A DNA stretch of 64,000 nt from Neisseriaceae bacterium CLB008 (GTDB lineage Bacteria > Pseudomonadota > Gammaproteobacteria > Burkholderiales > Neisseriaceae). Both the position numbers and the translations under genes were made by a program. The notes under the pieces were generated by a model, which was not told where the DNA came from, made no database searches, and saw only the letters and a program-made list of their open reading frames with translations. Of the stretch, positions 29,058 to 38,151 are shown piece after piece; position 1 is the stretch's first letter, and each line of letters opens with the position of its first letter. Location: positions 1,426,001 through 1,490,000 of the forward strand of contig CP166133.1 of NCBI GenBank assembly GCA_041228285.1, given 5' to 3'.

Positions 29058-30254
29058 TCAGGCTTCTGGCCACACTTCAAACAAGCCAGCGGCGCCCATA
29101 CCGCCCCCTACACACATGGTCACCACGGCATAGCGGATGCCTCGGCGCCGCCCTTCGATCAGCGCATGCCCCACCATTCGGGCACCCGACATGCCAAAAG
29201 GATGACCAATGGCGATGGCCCCGCCGTTTACGTTTAAAGCCTCATTAGGTATGCCTAAAACATCGCGACAATGGATCACCTGTGCCGCAAAGGCCTCGTT
29301 TAGCTCCCATAAACCAATGTCGGCCATACTCAGTCCAGTCTGCCGCAATAGCTTAGGCACGGCATAAATAGGGCCGACCCCCATTTCACTCGGTTCGCAG
29401 CCAGCCACGGCATAGCCTCTAAAAATGCCCAGCGGTGTCACGCCTAAACGTTCAGCCTCGCGACGGCTCATGACCACGCAGGCGCTGGCACCGTCAGACA
29501 GCTGGCTGGCATTTCCTGCCGTGACGCTCCCCCCCTCTAAAACGGGCTTAAGCCTAGCTAACCCAGCCGCCGTGGTGGCCCGAATGCCTTCATCTTGAGC
29601 CAGGCAAACAGCCACCTCAACCGCCGCCTCACCGCTTGGATCGGGCACGAGTTTATGCGTGGGCATCGGCACGATTTCCGTCGCCAATCGGCCTGCGGTA
29701 ACTGCAGCCGCCACCCGTTCTTGGCTTTGCAGGCCATATTCATCTTGCTGCGCCCTACTGATGCCGTAACGAATCGCCACATTTTCCGCCGTTTGCAGCA
29801 TGGTGGTGTAAACGTCAGGCCGATGCTCACGCAGCCAAGGCGCCTGTTGGTACCAAGTATTGGTGTGTTCATTCATGCTCAAGCTTAAAACATCCAAGCC
29901 ACCCGCAACGGTAATCGGCACACCGTCGACCAATACCCGCTGAGCAGCGCTCACGATCGCCTGTAGCCCCGAAGCGCAAAATCGACTGACGACCATGCCA
30001 GCAGTCGTGACGGGCAGCCCCGCGTGCAAGGCTATTTGGCGCGCAATATTGCCGCCCGTCGTGCCCTCGGGCCTACCCACGCCAAAAATCACATCGTCTA
30101 CCTGATCTGGCAAAATACCGGCTCGTGCCAGACTAGCCGAAACCACATGAGCCCCTAGTGCAGCACCATAGGTATGGTTAAACGCGCCTTTATACGCCTT
30201 ACCAATGGGCGTGCGTACCGACGCCACAATCACCGCTTCATCCTGCTGAGTCAT
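29058..30254 (-). CDS. Acetyl-CoA acyltransferase (thiolase)
   Basis: Thiolase expected to cleave a 3-oxoacyl-CoA with CoA in the last step of a beta-oxidation cycle. About 398 residues. The active-site Cys is in [16 protein letters not shown] (about residue 90), followed by the C-terminal [20 protein letters not shown] and the second catalytic Cys in TMCVGGGMG. The frame begins at 30269, but the ATG at 30254 gives the usual N-terminus. Last gene of the nine-gene minus-strand operon. Confidence 0.93.
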   Translation of the reverse strand: MTQQDEAVIVASVRTPIGKAYKGAFNHTYGAALGAHVVSASLARAGILPDQVDDVIFGVGRPEGTTGGNIARQIALHAGLPVTTAGMVVSRFCASGLQAIVSAAQRVLVDGVPITVAGGLDVLSLSMNEHTNTWYQQAPWLREHRPDVYTTMLQTAENVAIRYGISRAQQDEYGLQSQERVAAAVTAGRLATEIVPMPTHKLVPDPSGEAAVEVAVCLAQDEGIRATTAAGLARLKPVLEGGSVTAGNASQLSDGASACVVMSRREAERLGVTPLGIFRGYAVAGCEPSEMGVGPIYAVPKLLRQTGLSMADIGLWELNEAFAAQVIHCRDVLGIPNEALNVNGGAIAIGHPFGMSGARMVGHALIEGRRRGIRYAVVTMCVGGGMGAAGLFEVWPEA

Positions 30255-30290
30255 CCTGCTGCTCCTCATCTTGATAGGCCAAAAACACCT

Positions 30291-32381
30291 TTAAACCAAT
30301 GGTCCATAAAATCCTTGCCCCGATGCCACTAACGCTTCAATCAGCGCAGCAGGCCGCCACACTTCACCATGCCGTTGCTGCCACTGCTGCATCTGCGCCA
30401 ATACCTTATCCAGCCCAATCGAATCAGCATAAAATAAAGGGCCGCCCCGATAGGCCGGAAAGCCATAGCCGTGAACATAGACCAAATCAATGTCGCTGGC
30501 GTGGGCCACAATGCCTTCAGCCAAGATTTTGGCGCCTTCATTAATCAATGCATAAACCGTACGCGCCACTGCCTCAGCCGCATCCATCGACTCTGGCGAG
30601 CGCCCCACAGCGGAAGCCGCTGCCTGTATCACCGCGGTGACCTCTGCATCCGGCAATGGCGTCCGACTGCCACCTTCGTAACGATAAAATCCTGCGCCGG
30701 TTTTTTGACCAAAGCGGCCCAGCAGGCATAAGTGATCGGCGATGTCGCTGTAGCGTTTAGCTGGGTCTCGGCTAGATGCCAGCCGTTTACGCGCCGCCCA
30801 GCCAATGTCGAGGCCGGCCATATCGCTCATCACAAACGGCCCCATGGCCATGCCAAATTCAAAAAGCGCCTGATCCACTTCGGTAACCGTTGCCCCCTCC
30901 TCCAGCAAAAACAACGCCTCTTGCTGATACGGCGCCAGCATGCGGTTGCCCACAAAACCTTCACAGACGCCCACCACCACGGCAATTTTTTGCAATCGCT
31001 TGGCCAAGGCCATGGCGCGCGCCACCACCATAGGGGCGGTTTGCTCGCCCCGTACCACTTCCAATAAACGCATCAGGTTGGCAGGGCTAAAAAAATGTAG
31101 CCCCAACACCTGCTGTGGCCGCGTGGTGCTGCCAGCTAATGCATCAATATTCAAGCGCGACGTATTACTAGCCAACAGCGTTTTCGGGCCACACACGGCA
31201 TCAAGCTGCCGCAACAACGCCTGCTTTGCCGCCATGTCTTCAAAAATAGCTTCTACCACCAAATCCATATCGGCCAGCGCCTCGATGTGGACGCTCCCCC
31301 GAATCAGGGCCAGCCGTTCGGCACATTGCACCGTCGTGAGCCGACCCTTAGCCTCTAAACCCTGATAATGCTGTTTGATGTGCTCTAGCGCTTTAGCCAA
31401 CGCCGCCTCATTTTGCTCCAGCAAACACACTGACAGCCCTGCATCGGCACAATTAATACTGATGCCCCTACCCATTAGGCCGCCACCCACAACGCCCACC
31501 GCCTCAATCGGCGGCAGCGACGTAGCCATCACGGTTTTTGCAGCCAACCTTTGCGCAAAAAACAAATGGCGCAGTGCCTGTGTTTCTGGCCCCAGCAGCA
31601 GACTTTCAAACCGAGCCCGCTCAAAGGCTAAGCCTTCATTTAACGGTAGTCTCAGGCTGGCGGCCACACAGTCAATGGCTACCTTTGGCGCCTTAAACCC
31701 GCGCTTACGCTTGGCGACGTCAGCATAAGCTTGGCTCACTAGGGCCTCTGCATCGTCGGCGCCAACCAAAGGCGGGGCATCCAGTGACAGAGGCACAAAA
31801 TCGGCCACCACTTTAGCGGCATAAAGGCAGGCACCTTCGGCAAGGCCAACGTCCATCACAGCTTCGGCCAAGCCGATGCGTAATGCTTCCTCAGCGCCAA
31901 TGCTACGGCCACTGCTGATCAAATCTAGGGCGTGAGCAAGGCCTACCAGTCGCGGCAGACGCTGGGTGCCACCAGCGCCGGGCACTAGGCCTAAAGAGAC
32001 CTCAGGCAAGGCCAGCTGCGCCGTCGGGCTCAACAGCCTATGGCTGGCCGCCAAGGCCAACTCCAAACCACCACCGTAGGCCACCCCCTCAATCGCGGCC
32101 ACAATTGGCTTCTGGCTCTGAGCCACTAAGGTCAACACGCTGACCAAACTGGGCTCTGCGCTGGCCGCTGGGGTATTGAATTCGGTGACGTCAGCCCCCG
32201 CGCTGAACACACCACCGCGACCATAAAGCACGATGGCGGTGACGGCATCGTCCGCCAGCGCAGCCGTGAGCGCCTGCTGTAAACGCTGGCGTAACGCCAG
32301 CGACAGGCTATTGACACGGCCCTGCTGAAAATCGATCAACGCCACCGTACTCAGCATTTGAAAATGTGTCTTGTGGTTCAT
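30291..32381 (-). CDS. Enoyl-CoA hydratase / 3-hydroxyacyl-CoA dehydrogenase fusion
   Basis: Bifunctional beta-oxidation enzyme of the FadJ/FadB type. About 696 residues. The N-terminal crotonase domain has the oxyanion segments [16 protein letters not shown] and [20 protein letters not shown] with the catalytic Glu. The NAD-binding domain begins [21 protein letters not shown] near residue 300, followed by [15 protein letters not shown] and [17 protein letters not shown]. The ATG at 32381 after AAGGGAGAC is preferred to the upstream ATGs. It pairs with the downstream thiolase to give hydration, oxidation and thiolysis. Confidence 0.93.
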   Translation of the reverse strand: MNHKTHFQMLSTVALIDFQQGRVNSLSLALRQRLQQALTAALADDAVTAIVLYGRGGVFSAGADVTEFNTPAASAEPSLVSVLTLVAQSQKPIVAAIEGVAYGGGLELALAASHRLLSPTAQLALPEVSLGLVPGAGGTQRLPRLVGLAHALDLISSGRSIGAEEALRIGLAEAVMDVGLAEGACLYAAKVVADFVPLSLDAPPLVGADDAEALVSQAYADVAKRKRGFKAPKVAIDCVAASLRLPLNEGLAFERARFESLLLGPETQALRHLFFAQRLAAKTVMATSLPPIEAVGVVGGGLMGRGISINCADAGLSVCLLEQNEAALAKALEHIKQHYQGLEAKGRLTTVQCAERLALIRGSVHIEALADMDLVVEAIFEDMAAKQALLRQLDAVCGPKTLLASNTSRLNIDALAGSTTRPQQVLGLHFFSPANLMRLLEVVRGEQTAPMVVARAMALAKRLQKIAVVVGVCEGFVGNRMLAPYQQEALFLLEEGATVTEVDQALFEFGMAMGPFVMSDMAGLDIGWAARKRLASSRDPAKRYSDIADHLCLLGRFGQKTGAGFYRYEGGSRTPLPDAEVTAVIQAAASAVGRSPESMDAAEAVARTVYALINEGAKILAEGIVAHASDIDLVYVHGYGFPAYRGGPLFYADSIGLDKVLAQMQQWQQRHGEVWRPAALIEALVASGQGFYGPLV

Positions 32382-32398
32382 TTTGTCTCCCTTCATCA

Positions 32399-33103
32399 TC
32401 ACTGCCGTGCAAAATACAGCCGATGCAGCTCAGCCAAGTCAACATTGGCCGCGGTCTGAGACAACAGCACCTTGCCGCTTTGCATTAAGTACACGTGATC
32501 GGCGATGCCCACAGCACGATGGGTATTTTGCTCCACCAAGACAATAGTCTTCCCTTCCTCTTTTAAGCCTTGCATGATGTCGAAAATGGCGCTGACGATG
32601 ACGGGCGCTAATCCCAACGAAGGCTCATCAATCAACAGCACCTCAGGATTTGACATTAGGCCGCGCCCCATGGCCAACATCTGCGCCTCGCCGCCAGAAA
32701 GTGAGCCAGCCAGCTGTTTATAGCGTTCTTTTAAGCGCGGAAAGCGTTGATAGTTCAGCGCCAAGTTAGCCATGATGTGCTCACGACTGTGCTTAGGATA
32801 GGCGCCCATCAACAGGTTTTCTTCCACGCTCATGTCTTTAAAAATCATTCGTCCTTCGGGAATCAAGCACAGGCCCAGGCCAGGCATGTCCCATGTCGGC
32901 ACGACATCTAAAGGCGCATCCTCTAAGCTAATGTGGCCCTGCGTCAGCGGGATCAGCCCCATGATGGCGCGCAGTAAGGTGGTTTTACCGGCGCCATTGG
33001 TACCGATAATGGTGGTCAGCGCGCCTTTGGGCATTTCCAATGAAACATCCCACAAGATGTTGATGGCGCCATAGCCCGCCCGAATGTGGTCTACTTTAAG
33101 CAT
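32399..33103 (-). CDS. livF: LIV-type ABC transporter ATP-binding protein LivF
   Basis: Second ATPase of a branched-chain-amino-acid-type (HAAT) importer. About 234 residues. Walker A IGTNGAGKTTLLRAI, signature LSGGEAQMLAMGRGLM, Walker B VLLIDEPSLGLAP, and the LivF-typical GLCLIPEGRMIFKDMSVEENLLMGA. The ATG at 33103 lies just inside the end of livG (8-base overlap) after GGAGAAAGCC. The operon context suggests a carboxylic-acid substrate rather than leucine. Confidence 0.93.
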   Translation of the reverse strand: MLKVDHIRAGYGAINILWDVSLEMPKGALTTIIGTNGAGKTTLLRAIMGLIPLTQGHISLEDAPLDVVPTWDMPGLGLCLIPEGRMIFKDMSVEENLLMGAYPKHSREHIMANLALNYQRFPRLKERYKQLAGSLSGGEAQMLAMGRGLMSNPEVLLIDEPSLGLAPVIVSAIFDIMQGLKEEGKTIVLVEQNTHRAVGIADHVYLMQSGKVLLSQTAANVDLAELHRLYFARQ

Positions 33104-33809
33104 GGCTTTCTCCGGTATAGCTTTTAATAACTTCTGGATGGTTAAACACCTCTTCTGGCGTCCCATTGGCGATCAGCTCACCAAAATTCAGCACGCACAC
33201 GCGGCTACACATGTGTGAAATCGTTTCAATGTCGTGCTCGATGATTAAGATCCCCACCTGCCGCTCTTCATGCAGTGATTGCAGCAGCTGCATGAATTGA
33301 CGCTTTCCCGTGGTTTCCAGGCCAGCCAATACCTCATCTAGGAGCAAGAGCGTAGGCTCTGTCGCCAAGGCTTTAGCCACTTCTAACGCCTTCAGCTCGG
33401 TCAAAGCCAAATCGGTAGCAGCCGCGCTATTGGCCTTATCCATCAGGCCCATAAAGGTTAAAATATCGTCAATCTTGTCTGGATCCACCTTCCCCGTACC
33501 AAAGCGCTGCGCCACGATCAGATTTTCGCGTACGCTTAACTCATGCATGGGCTGAGGAATCTGAAACGATCGACCAATGCCTAGGCGGGCGCGCTGATGC
33601 AAAGAGGTTTTCAACATGTTTTGGTGGTTAAAATTAATGTCGCCGCCGCTGGGCTTGACTAGGCCAGAGACCGCATTAAACAGCGTGGTTTTACCAGCAC
33701 CGTTCGGCCCCACCAAACCCACGACTTCATCACGCCCCACGGACATGCTGACGTTGTTGACGGCCACCAATCCGCCAAATCGAATGGTGACGTTATTGAG
33801 ATGGAGCAT
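33096..33809 (-). CDS. livG: LIV-type ABC transporter ATP-binding protein LivG
   Basis: First ATPase of the importer. About 237 residues. Walker A VGPNGAGKTTLFNAVSG, a signature region weaker than usual (DLALTELKALEVAKALATEP in place of a clear LSGGQ, as is common in LivG-type proteins), Walker B LLLLDEVLAGLE and the switch His in LIIEHDIETI. The ATG at 33809 follows AAAGGAGGACGAC and overlaps livM by 17 bases. Confidence 0.93.
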   Translation of the reverse strand: MLHLNNVTIRFGGLVAVNNVSMSVGRDEVVGLVGPNGAGKTTLFNAVSGLVKPSGGDINFNHQNMLKTSLHQRARLGIGRSFQIPQPMHELSVRENLIVAQRFGTGKVDPDKIDDILTFMGLMDKANSAAATDLALTELKALEVAKALATEPTLLLLDEVLAGLETTGKRQFMQLLQSLHEERQVGILIIEHDIETISHMCSRVCVLNFGELIANGTPEEVFNHPEVIKSYTGESHA

Positions 33810-34755
33810 GTCGTCCTCCTTTAAATTTTTTGGCCAACAAAGGCACAAGGCCCGATGGACTAAAGATGATCATCGCGACCAATAAAGCCCCCAATACAAT
33901 TTGATGCCCAGTGGGTATGATGTTTTTAAACACGAGCTGATCGATCATATAGATGACGATGGCCCCAATCAGCGGCCCGAATATGCTGCGATAGCCACCA
34001 AAAATGGCGGCAATGATCGGCACCAAGGTCCAGCTAGCATCAAATGCATAGTTAGGCTCTAAAAAATTGATGTAATGCGCATTAAACGCCCCCACTACCC
34101 CCGTCATAAAGGCCGACACCAACAGCATCGCCGCCTTCAGTAAAGTGCTGTTGACGCCCACGACTTGGGTCGCCGACTCCGACTCATGCATGGCCTTCAA
34201 TGCCACCCCGTAATGGCTTTTACTGATGCGGGCATACACCCACACAAACAGCACCACAATGGTTAAAATCAGCAGGTAGCTGCCCAAATTACTGCTTAAG
34301 TCAAAGCCCAATAGCATCGGCAATTCAGGGATGCCGGTTAGGCCGCCGGCACCGCCGGTGATGCCCCGCAGCTCCGTGGCCAAAATACGAAAGATTTGCG
34401 CATAGGCCAAAATGGATAAGGCAAAATATGGGCCAGACAGCCTCAATGCCGGCAGCATCGCCAAGGACGCAATCGCCGCACCGATGCCGCCCAGCAGCAT
34501 CGCGGGCAAAACGGGTAGGCCATAATTTAAGGTCAACAAAGCGGATGCGTAAGAACCCACGCCAAAAAATGCCGCCTGACCAAAGCTCACCATGCCGCCC
34601 AAATTACCCAATAGCGCCCAAGCCAACGCAATGCCGCCAATGGTTAAGGCCGCAATCAATAGGCTCAGCAAATAAAAGTTCGACCCTAAGAATAACGGCA
34701 CCAATAAATAAAACAGCACGGCCAAACCCAGATAGGTCCAATGATTCGCTTTCAT
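33793..34755 (-). CDS. livM: LIV-type ABC transporter permease LivM
   Basis: Inner-membrane permease, 320 residues, with about nine hydrophobic segments and the LivM landmarks GNLGGMVSFGQAAFFGVGSYASALL, GPYFALSILAYAQIFRI and the EAA-like cytoplasmic loop (ALKAMHESESATQVVGVNSTLLK). It starts in the ATGA overlap with livH. Confidence 0.93.
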   Translation of the reverse strand: MKANHWTYLGLAVLFYLLVPLFLGSNFYLLSLLIAALTIGGIALAWALLGNLGGMVSFGQAAFFGVGSYASALLTLNYGLPVLPAMLLGGIGAAIASLAMLPALRLSGPYFALSILAYAQIFRILATELRGITGGAGGLTGIPELPMLLGFDLSSNLGSYLLILTIVVLFVWVYARISKSHYGVALKAMHESESATQVVGVNSTLLKAAMLLVSAFMTGVVGAFNAHYINFLEPNYAFDASWTLVPIIAAIFGGYRSIFGPLIGAIVIYMIDQLVFKNIIPTGHQIVLGALLVAMIIFSPSGLVPLLAKKFKGGRHAPSQ

Positions 34756-35621
34756 GACGCCCTCCTTTGACCAAATAGGCCATTCGGCATGACAAACAAC
34801 ACCAATAAAAATAACAGCATGCCGGTTAATTCTTGCAGCGATGAGCTAAATAAAGTAATGGTTAAGGATTCGACAATACCCAGCAGCACGGCCCCAACCA
34901 ATACCCCAGGAATAGACCCAACCCCTGCCAAAACGGTGATGATGAACGCTTTTACAGTCAGCGAATCGCCCAATTCAGGCTGAATGAAATTGGTACTGTA
35001 AAGCGCAATACCTGCAAAGGTAGCCAAAATACCAGACACCAAAAACGAGATCAGCTCGGTGTAACGTGGGTTAATCCCCATCAGCTTGGCGGCGTCGCGA
35101 TTGCTGGCTACGGCCCGAACCGCGCGGCCATACCAGCTTTTACGCAGCCACCACCAGCCCAAAGCCATCAACACCACGCTCAGGCCAAAAAATGACCATT
35201 CACTGTTCATGCTGTAAAGGTTGCCCACAATAAAAGCCTCCTGAAACCAAGGCGTAGTGCTGGCGTGTACATCTGACTGCCAAATCAGCAAAATGGCATT
35301 GGTCAGCACAATGGCCACGCCATAGGTTAAGAGCAGTGAATTCAGCTCACGATCCAGTTTGATTTTGCTGACCATAAAGTAAATCAATATCGACAGCGAA
35401 CACACCACGGTTAAGGCCAGCGGTATGGCCACAATCGGATTGACGTTGAGCCACAGTTCCGTCATATAGGCGATGTAAGCCGCCAACAGCACTAATTCGC
35501 CATGCGCCAAATTAATGATTTTCATGGTGCCGAACACCAAGGCCAACCCCAACGCAATTAAAGCGTAGGCGCCGCCCGTCAGCACACCTGAAAAGATGGC
35601 TTGGATAATCAATTCAAACAT
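34752..35621 (-). CDS. livH: LIV-type ABC transporter permease LivH
   Basis: Partner permease, 289 residues, with the typical start (FSGVLTGGAYALIALGLALVFGTMKIINLAHGELVLLAAY) and the loop GRAVRAVASNRDAAKLMGINPRYTELISFLVSGILATFAGI. It follows livK after a 72-base gap, with a GGGGGC-like purine stretch before the start. Confidence 0.93.
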   Translation of the reverse strand: MFELIIQAIFSGVLTGGAYALIALGLALVFGTMKIINLAHGELVLLAAYIAYMTELWLNVNPIVAIPLALTVVCSLSILIYFMVSKIKLDRELNSLLLTYGVAIVLTNAILLIWQSDVHASTTPWFQEAFIVGNLYSMNSEWSFFGLSVVLMALGWWWLRKSWYGRAVRAVASNRDAAKLMGINPRYTELISFLVSGILATFAGIALYSTNFIQPELGDSLTVKAFIITVLAGVGSIPGVLVGAVLLGIVESLTITLFSSSLQELTGMLLFLLVLFVMPNGLFGQRRAS

Positions 35622-35693
35622 TTTTGCCCCCTCTTGCGGCTGGTGATCCCCAGCCAGACATTTAACTTCAATCGACTTTTTGGGCCGTCATCG

Positions 35694-36857
35694 CTACCAC
35701 GGCACGCCCGGCACAACCAACTGACCCGTAGCGGCAGCAGGCGGCCAAACCAGCTCTACACGACCGTTTTGATGCTGGCCAATATTAGGCATGAAGTTGG
35801 GGTTGTCGCCGTTGTCTAAGAAATTCAGACGACCAATCAGCGTGTCTCTATCGGTTCGGCGCATTTCATCTGCTAAACCATCACGATCCAAAGTGCCCTT
35901 ATCGGCGGCGCGGGCAATGGCCTCAAACAAAATGGTCGATTGAACGTAGCCATATTCATTGAGATAATCTGGGCTTTTTTGATATAGGGCTTTAAAGCTT
36001 GCTTCAAACAGCTGCCCCTCTGGGTCGCTAAACTGAACTGGATAAGGCAGCATTTCCGTACCGGAGATGTTTTTAACTAAGTCGGGAAACTCTCTGGCCA
36101 TTTTGGCGTTGGCAATTTGCCATACGCCTACCAAGGCGGTGACGTTAGGCTTCAACACCCGCGCCGCCCGCAATAGGCCAACGTAGTCGTTTTCATAGCC
36201 CAACATATTGATCACGTCTGGCTTATCCAGCAGCTTGACCTTGTTGATGATGGGCTTGAAATCCCGGATGGCAGGATCAAACGGATGCATGGTGACGACC
36301 ACGCCGCGCTCGCTCATGATTTTATTCACGTCACGCGCCAGCTCAAAAGTCGACTTTTGGGTGGAGTACACCACGGCCAAACGCTTCACCTTTAAATCGA
36401 TAAACATCCCCGTCATGGCTTTAACATAGCCATTGGTGTTGTTGATGCGAAAAAATTTACGGTAGCCTTGATTGACAAACTCTTCGCTGGTCCCCCCTGA
36501 CGTGATGTAGACCAGGCCAACCTTATTAGCAGCCGACGAAGCCGGCGCCACCAAATCGGATGTGGCGCCACCAGTGATGGCCACCACTTTTTGTGACGCC
36601 AGTCTGGCCACCGCCGCAATGGCTTTAGCCGGCGCAGACTCATCGTCAACGGTGATCAGACGAATGGCGTATTTGGACTGTTGCTTATTGAATATATCGA
36701 CGGCGGTCAACATGCCTTCATGCATGCCGGTACCGCCACGGGCATTACCCCCGGTAAGCGATATCACCGAGCCGACGCGGATTTCTTGTGGCGCCGCCAC
36801 GGCCATGCCTGCACTCAGGAACATCGTGGTCAAAAGCGTGATGCAGATAGACTTCAT
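35694..36857 (-). CDS. livK: Periplasmic substrate-binding protein of the LIV-type importer
   Basis: Receptor of the importer, 387 residues with a Sec signal peptide (cleavage near AVAA-PQEI). The periplasmic-binding type 1 fold is evident from IRVGSVISLTGGNARGGTGMHEGMLTAVDIFN and the inter-domain ITGGATSDLVAPASSAANKVGLVYITSGGTSEEFV. Substrates of this family include amino acids, amides, aromatic acids and other carboxylates; the binding pocket cannot be read by eye. Expression with CoA-activating and beta-oxidation genes suggests an organic acid. Confidence 0.9.
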   Translation of the reverse strand: MKSICITLLTTMFLSAGMAVAAPQEIRVGSVISLTGGNARGGTGMHEGMLTAVDIFNKQQSKYAIRLITVDDESAPAKAIAAVARLASQKVVAITGGATSDLVAPASSAANKVGLVYITSGGTSEEFVNQGYRKFFRINNTNGYVKAMTGMFIDLKVKRLAVVYSTQKSTFELARDVNKIMSERGVVVTMHPFDPAIRDFKPIINKVKLLDKPDVINMLGYENDYVGLLRAARVLKPNVTALVGVWQIANAKMAREFPDLVKNISGTEMLPYPVQFSDPEGQLFEASFKALYQKSPDYLNEYGYVQSTILFEAIARAADKGTLDRDGLADEMRRTDRDTLIGRLNFLDNGDNPNFMPNIGQHQNGRVELVWPPAAATGQLVVPGVPW

Positions 36858-36954
36858 CTTATTTCTCCTCTATTTGTTGTTTTGCATGCTCAACCATGCG
36901 CACGAGCGATCAATTATTGGTATGGTGCCTCGACTGGGCTTGGCTCATGCTGGA

Positions 36955-38151
36955 TTAATGTGCTTGTTTGACGACTCCTTTCTCAATTAAAACCGCAATG
37001 CGATCAGCATCAAAACCATGCTGACGAAGAATTGCCACACTGTCGGCGCCAAACTGCGGCGGCGCTAATCGATAGCTAGCAGGATTGGCGCCAAGCTTAA
37101 TCGGTGACCCTAAACCCTGATAGTCTGGCCCAATATTGACCAGCATGTGCCGATGCGCCGTGTGCGGATGCGCCACCACGTCGGCAACGTTTAAGATCGG
37201 ACCAGAAGGTACGCCAGCCTGTATCAGCTCATGGGCCAGCTGAGGCCCGTCATACTGGCTTAAGGTCGCCTCCATCGTGGCTTTCAACGCTTCACGATGC
37301 TGACAGCGCAAACCATTGTCACTAAAGCGTGCATCATTGATTAACTCTGGCCGGCCAATGTGCTGACACAGCTTCGCAAACTGTGCATCATTGCCTACGG
37401 CGATGTACACAGGCTCAGTCCGCGTTGCAAACACATCATAGGGGGCAATATTGGGGTGGGCGTTACCACTGCGCACCGGCACTTGGCCCGACACCAAATG
37501 ATTGGGCACGTGAGGATGCAGTAAAGACACGCCGCTGTCGTACAGTGCCGCTTCTACAAGCTGGCCTTGACCGCTGGCTAAGCGCGCCTGCAGAGCCAAT
37601 AAGATGCCGATACTGGCATTAAGGCCGGTGACCATGTCTACCACTGGCAGGCCAACTCTTAACGGCGCGCCATCGGCGTCGCCATTCATGCTCATGATGC
37701 CCGCCATTGCCTGAATCACTGAATCATAACCAGGTAAGCCACCCAAGGGGCCATCTGCACCAAAGCCCGTAATGCGGCAATGAATCAGCCGAGGAAAATC
37801 CTGAGCCAGCGCCGCATCGTCCCCAATCCCCCATTTCGCTAAGGTGCCGGTTTTAAAGTTTTCCACCAGAACGTCGGCATCGGCGAGCAGCGTATGCAAC
37901 ACCGCGCGGCCTTCTGGCTGAGTTAAATCCAACACCATCCCCTGCTTATTGCGATTGACCCCACCAAAATAGGCCGCGCTACCGTGCTGGAACGGCGGCC
38001 CCCACAGCCGTGTCTCGTCCCCTTGTGGTGGCTCAATTTTAATGACGTCCGCACCATGATCAGCCAACACTTGAGTGCAAAAAGGCCCGCCCAAAACGCG
38101 GCTCAAATCAATCACCTTAATGCCTTGTAAAGAGCCCATCGTTTTCGTCAT
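36955..38151 (-). CDS. Family III CoA-transferase (CaiB/BaiF)
   Basis: Transfers CoA from a donor such as succinyl-CoA to a carboxylic acid substrate. 398 residues. Family motifs are IKVIDLSRVLGGPFCTQVLADHGADVIKIEPP at the start, NRNKQGMVLDL, ENFKTGTLAKWG (near residue 95), ITGFGADGPLGGLPGYDSVIQAMAG with the region of the catalytic Asp, and RVGLPVVDMVTGL. The start overlaps the upstream acyl-CoA dehydrogenase stop by 4 bases. It is the probable activation step for the acid taken up by the LIV-type importer. Confidence 0.92.
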   Translation of the reverse strand: MTKTMGSLQGIKVIDLSRVLGGPFCTQVLADHGADVIKIEPPQGDETRLWGPPFQHGSAAYFGGVNRNKQGMVLDLTQPEGRAVLHTLLADADVLVENFKTGTLAKWGIGDDAALAQDFPRLIHCRITGFGADGPLGGLPGYDSVIQAMAGIMSMNGDADGAPLRVGLPVVDMVTGLNASIGILLALQARLASGQGQLVEAALYDSGVSLLHPHVPNHLVSGQVPVRSGNAHPNIAPYDVFATRTEPVYIAVGNDAQFAKLCQHIGRPELINDARFSDNGLRCQHREALKATMEATLSQYDGPQLAHELIQAGVPSGPILNVADVVAHPHTAHRHMLVNIGPDYQGLGSPIKLGANPASYRLAPPQFGADSVAILRQHGFDADRIAVLIEKGVVKQAH